Below the pieces are notes generated by a model. The model was not told the origin of the DNA, made no database searches, and was given only the letters and a program-made list of their open reading frames with translations. 61,904 nucleotides of DNA from Candidatus Latescibacterota bacterium (GTDB taxonomy: Bacteria; JAAXHH01): NCBI GenBank assembly GCA_022823465.1, contig JAJEHX010000039.1:1-61904 (forward strand), read 5' to 3'. Below are positions 60,684 to 61,904 of the stretch, piece after piece. Within the stretch, counting starts at the first letter, position 1, and each line of letters starts with the position of its first letter. Made by a program: the position numbers and the translations under genes.

Positions 60684-61904
60684 TTATTCCGGCGCCGCAA
60701 AAGCGTCCGCCGGTATCTCCGGGTTGATTTCGATGGCCTGGGTCACGGACTCGCCGGCGGGCTGCCCGTTCTGTACGATCGTCTGCTTGAAGGGCAGCTT
60801 GACACCGCCCACGTCGCGGTAATCGCTCAGCGTTGTCTCGATCTCCGTCGGACCCTGCTGGGTCACCGTCTGTCCGGCCTTCTTGACCGGAAACAAGGTC
60901 TCCCCGTCCAGATAGAACCTGAATGGGGTGATTCCGGGCGGCGTGATGAGCAGCGCTTCCACGGCCTTGCCGTCGATTTCTTCCTGTCCCAGATGCTGAA
61001 TCGCCAACCCTGCCTTGTCTACCTGGCTGTACAGGAAGACCAGGTTCCCCCACATTTCTTCGATCATCGCATCGCGCATTTGCGGCGGCGCGGGCTGAGC
61101 GGCGCCCATGGGGTTGATCATCCAGACCTGGTCACCGTTCAGCAACTGCGTGATTTCCCCCATCGGGGTCCCCATGGTCGACTTCGCCTTGTCCGGGAAG
61201 GCGACCAGCGTTTCCACGTCGATGGACATCTCGCCCATGGGCCGGATGAGGGTGAGTGTTCCTGTCTGCTTGATGGACTGAACCGACGCGAAGGCCTCGC
61301 TGCCCCCGAGCGCCTCAACAGAGCGTTCGAGCAGCGCCCTGCCCCTTGCCATGTCGTCCTCGGTGGCTTCCGGCGCTTCCACGGCAGGGACCGCGATGGT
61401 CACGTCGATCTCGTTCACCTCGCCAAACACGGACAGCGGCTCGTCGAAGTCCTCGCCGTTTCCGACCACGATGAGACGCACCTTGTCCGGCTGCAGGTAC
61501 TTGCGGGCGACGCGCTGGACGTCCTCGACCGTAACCTTCTCCACCTCGGTTTTGGTCTTCTCGAGGAAGTCCTGCGGGTAACCATAGTACTCGTAGGTCA
61601 TCTGCCGGTTGATGATCTCCCGCCGGGTATCGAAATTGAAGACAAAGGAATTAAGGAAGCTGTCCTTGGCCAGGTTCAGTTCCTCCTCCGTGATCTCATC
61701 CGTCTTCATCCGTTCCACTTCGTGCAGCAGGGATCGGGCCGCCTGTACCGTGGTTTCCGATTTGGTCATGCAGGCCACGTAGAAAATGCCGGGATACGTG
61801 TAGTTGGCGCTGTAGATGCCGAAGACCGCGTAGGCCAGGCCCTGCTCCGACCGCACGTTGCGGAAGAGGCGTCCGGAGAACCCGCCGCTGAGGATATCGT
61901 TCAT
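60684..61904 (-). CDS. M16 family metallopeptidase, C-terminal part, fused to a LolA/LppX-like domain (5' end outside window)
   Basis: The reading frame runs off the right edge; about 406 C-terminal residues are visible. Residues about 1-170 (of the visible part) are the second M16 domain: GFSGRLFRNVRSEQGLAYAV is the R-x-x-x-G-L-x-Y-x-V signature of processing-peptidase-like C-domains, and KTDEITEEELNLAKDSFLN follows. Residues about 185-406 form a separate strand-rich domain (LLERSVEALGGSEAFASVQS, GQEEIDGKAVEALLITPPG, DYRDVGGVKLPFKQTIVQNG) like LolA/LppX-type outer-membrane lipoprotein carriers. Likely periplasmic. Confidence 0.82.
   Translation of the reverse strand: MNDILSGGFSGRLFRNVRSEQGLAYAVFGIYSANYTYPGIFYVACMTKSETTVQAARSLLHEVERMKTDEITEEELNLAKDSFLNSFVFNFDTRREIINRQMTYEYYGYPQDFLEKTKTEVEKVTVEDVQRVARKYLQPDKVRLIVVGNGEDFDEPLSVFGEVNEIDVTIAVPAVEAPEATEDDMARGRALLERSVEALGGSEAFASVQSIKQTGTLTLIRPMGEMSIDVETLVAFPDKAKSTMGTPMGEITQLLNGDQVWMINPMGAAQPAPPQMRDAMIEEMWGNLVFLYSQVDKAGLAIQHLGQEEIDGKAVEALLITPPGITPFRFYLDGETLFPVKKAGQTVTQQGPTEIETTLSDYRDVGGVKLPFKQTIVQNGQPAGESVTQAIEINPEIPADAFAAPE

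Noticed and set aside
1-61904. tRNA, rRNA, CRISPR arrays, insertion sequences or integrases
   Set aside because: None recognised by eye on either strand; a tRNAscan/Infernal run would be needed for certainty about small RNAs.

Overview
The window is a GC-rich bacterial chromosome segment, almost entirely coding, with short intergenic gaps and many stop/start overlaps. Gene content (DUF2723/TPR membrane protein, FtsX-type two-unit ABC permease, cobalamin-dependent MetH, PaoABC-like molybdenum hydroxylase, class I fumarase, several CBM9-like proteins, a mandelate-racemase-family dehydratase, a PQQ-dependent dehydrogenase, Tat-exported PLP enzymes) suggests an uncultured aerobic heterotroph of the FCB or a neighbouring group, for example Latescibacterota- or Gemmatimonadota-like. 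That placement is inference; no rRNA or other taxonomic marker was found, and no tRNA or CRISPR array was recognised.

Layout. 1-2720: end of a TolB-like propeller protein, a lipoprotein with two Cache domains, and ilvE on the minus strand. 2843-7895: a complete riboflavin cluster, ribD-ribE-ribBA-ribH, continuing into nusB and a metallophosphoesterase. 7967-14090: a DUF2723 membrane protein and three glycosyltransferases, probably cell-surface glycan assembly. 14250-15743 (minus): yggT-tsaB-rimI. 16069-18820: an Ldh_2-type dehydrogenase and two CBM9-like genes, the second frameshifted. 18865-24618 (minus): Tat-exported iron-sulfur subunit, molybdopterin subunit, FAD subunit, a 69-aa cysteine protein and fumarase. 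25038-33061: SGNH hydrolase, Ogt, a CBM9-like protein, metH, a Tat-exported HisC-like aminotransferase and a HicB-like antitoxin. 33129-41801: ABC permease with an upstream 44-aa membrane peptide, sodium:solute symporter, SMP-30 family protein, a Tat/lipoprotein class V aminotransferase and a MATE/ANKH-like transporter.

41802-48656 is a visibly AT-richer island that looks horizontally acquired. It holds five co-directional genes: a GHKL ATPase, a STAS-like/winged-helix protein, a ComEC-like metallo-beta-lactamase-fold hydrolase, an E2-E1-JAB triple fusion, and a patatin phospholipase. The architecture resembles type II CBASS (Cap2/Cap3 conjugation and deconjugation plus a patatin effector), but no CD-NTase is present; sensing would have to come from the GHKL/STAS pair and the metallo-hydrolase. 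A related operator-like motif precedes each of the first three genes. The island is bracketed by the intact MATE/ANKH-like transporter and a degenerate fragment of a second copy, which marks the insertion. This is the main candidate for an undescribed system.

48657-61904 returns to GC-rich housekeeping and catabolic genes: a PLP deaminase/desulfhydrase, a BNR propeller, a toroid-like protein, a 42-aa membrane peptide, murA, a 2H phosphoesterase, an enolase-superfamily dehydratase, a PQQ dehydrogenase, an atypical ornithine carbamoyltransferase and the C-terminal part of an M16 peptidase. One AT-rich orphan gene for a class III cyclase-like protein (58786-59610) interrupts this block.

Two genome-style features recur. 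Vegetative promoters of the form TTGAC-N16 to N18-TAnnnT can be read upstream of many genes, and in three cases they sit so close to the ATG that the transcript would be leaderless. Short tandem duplications (14-30 bp units) lie just upstream of at least seven start codons.
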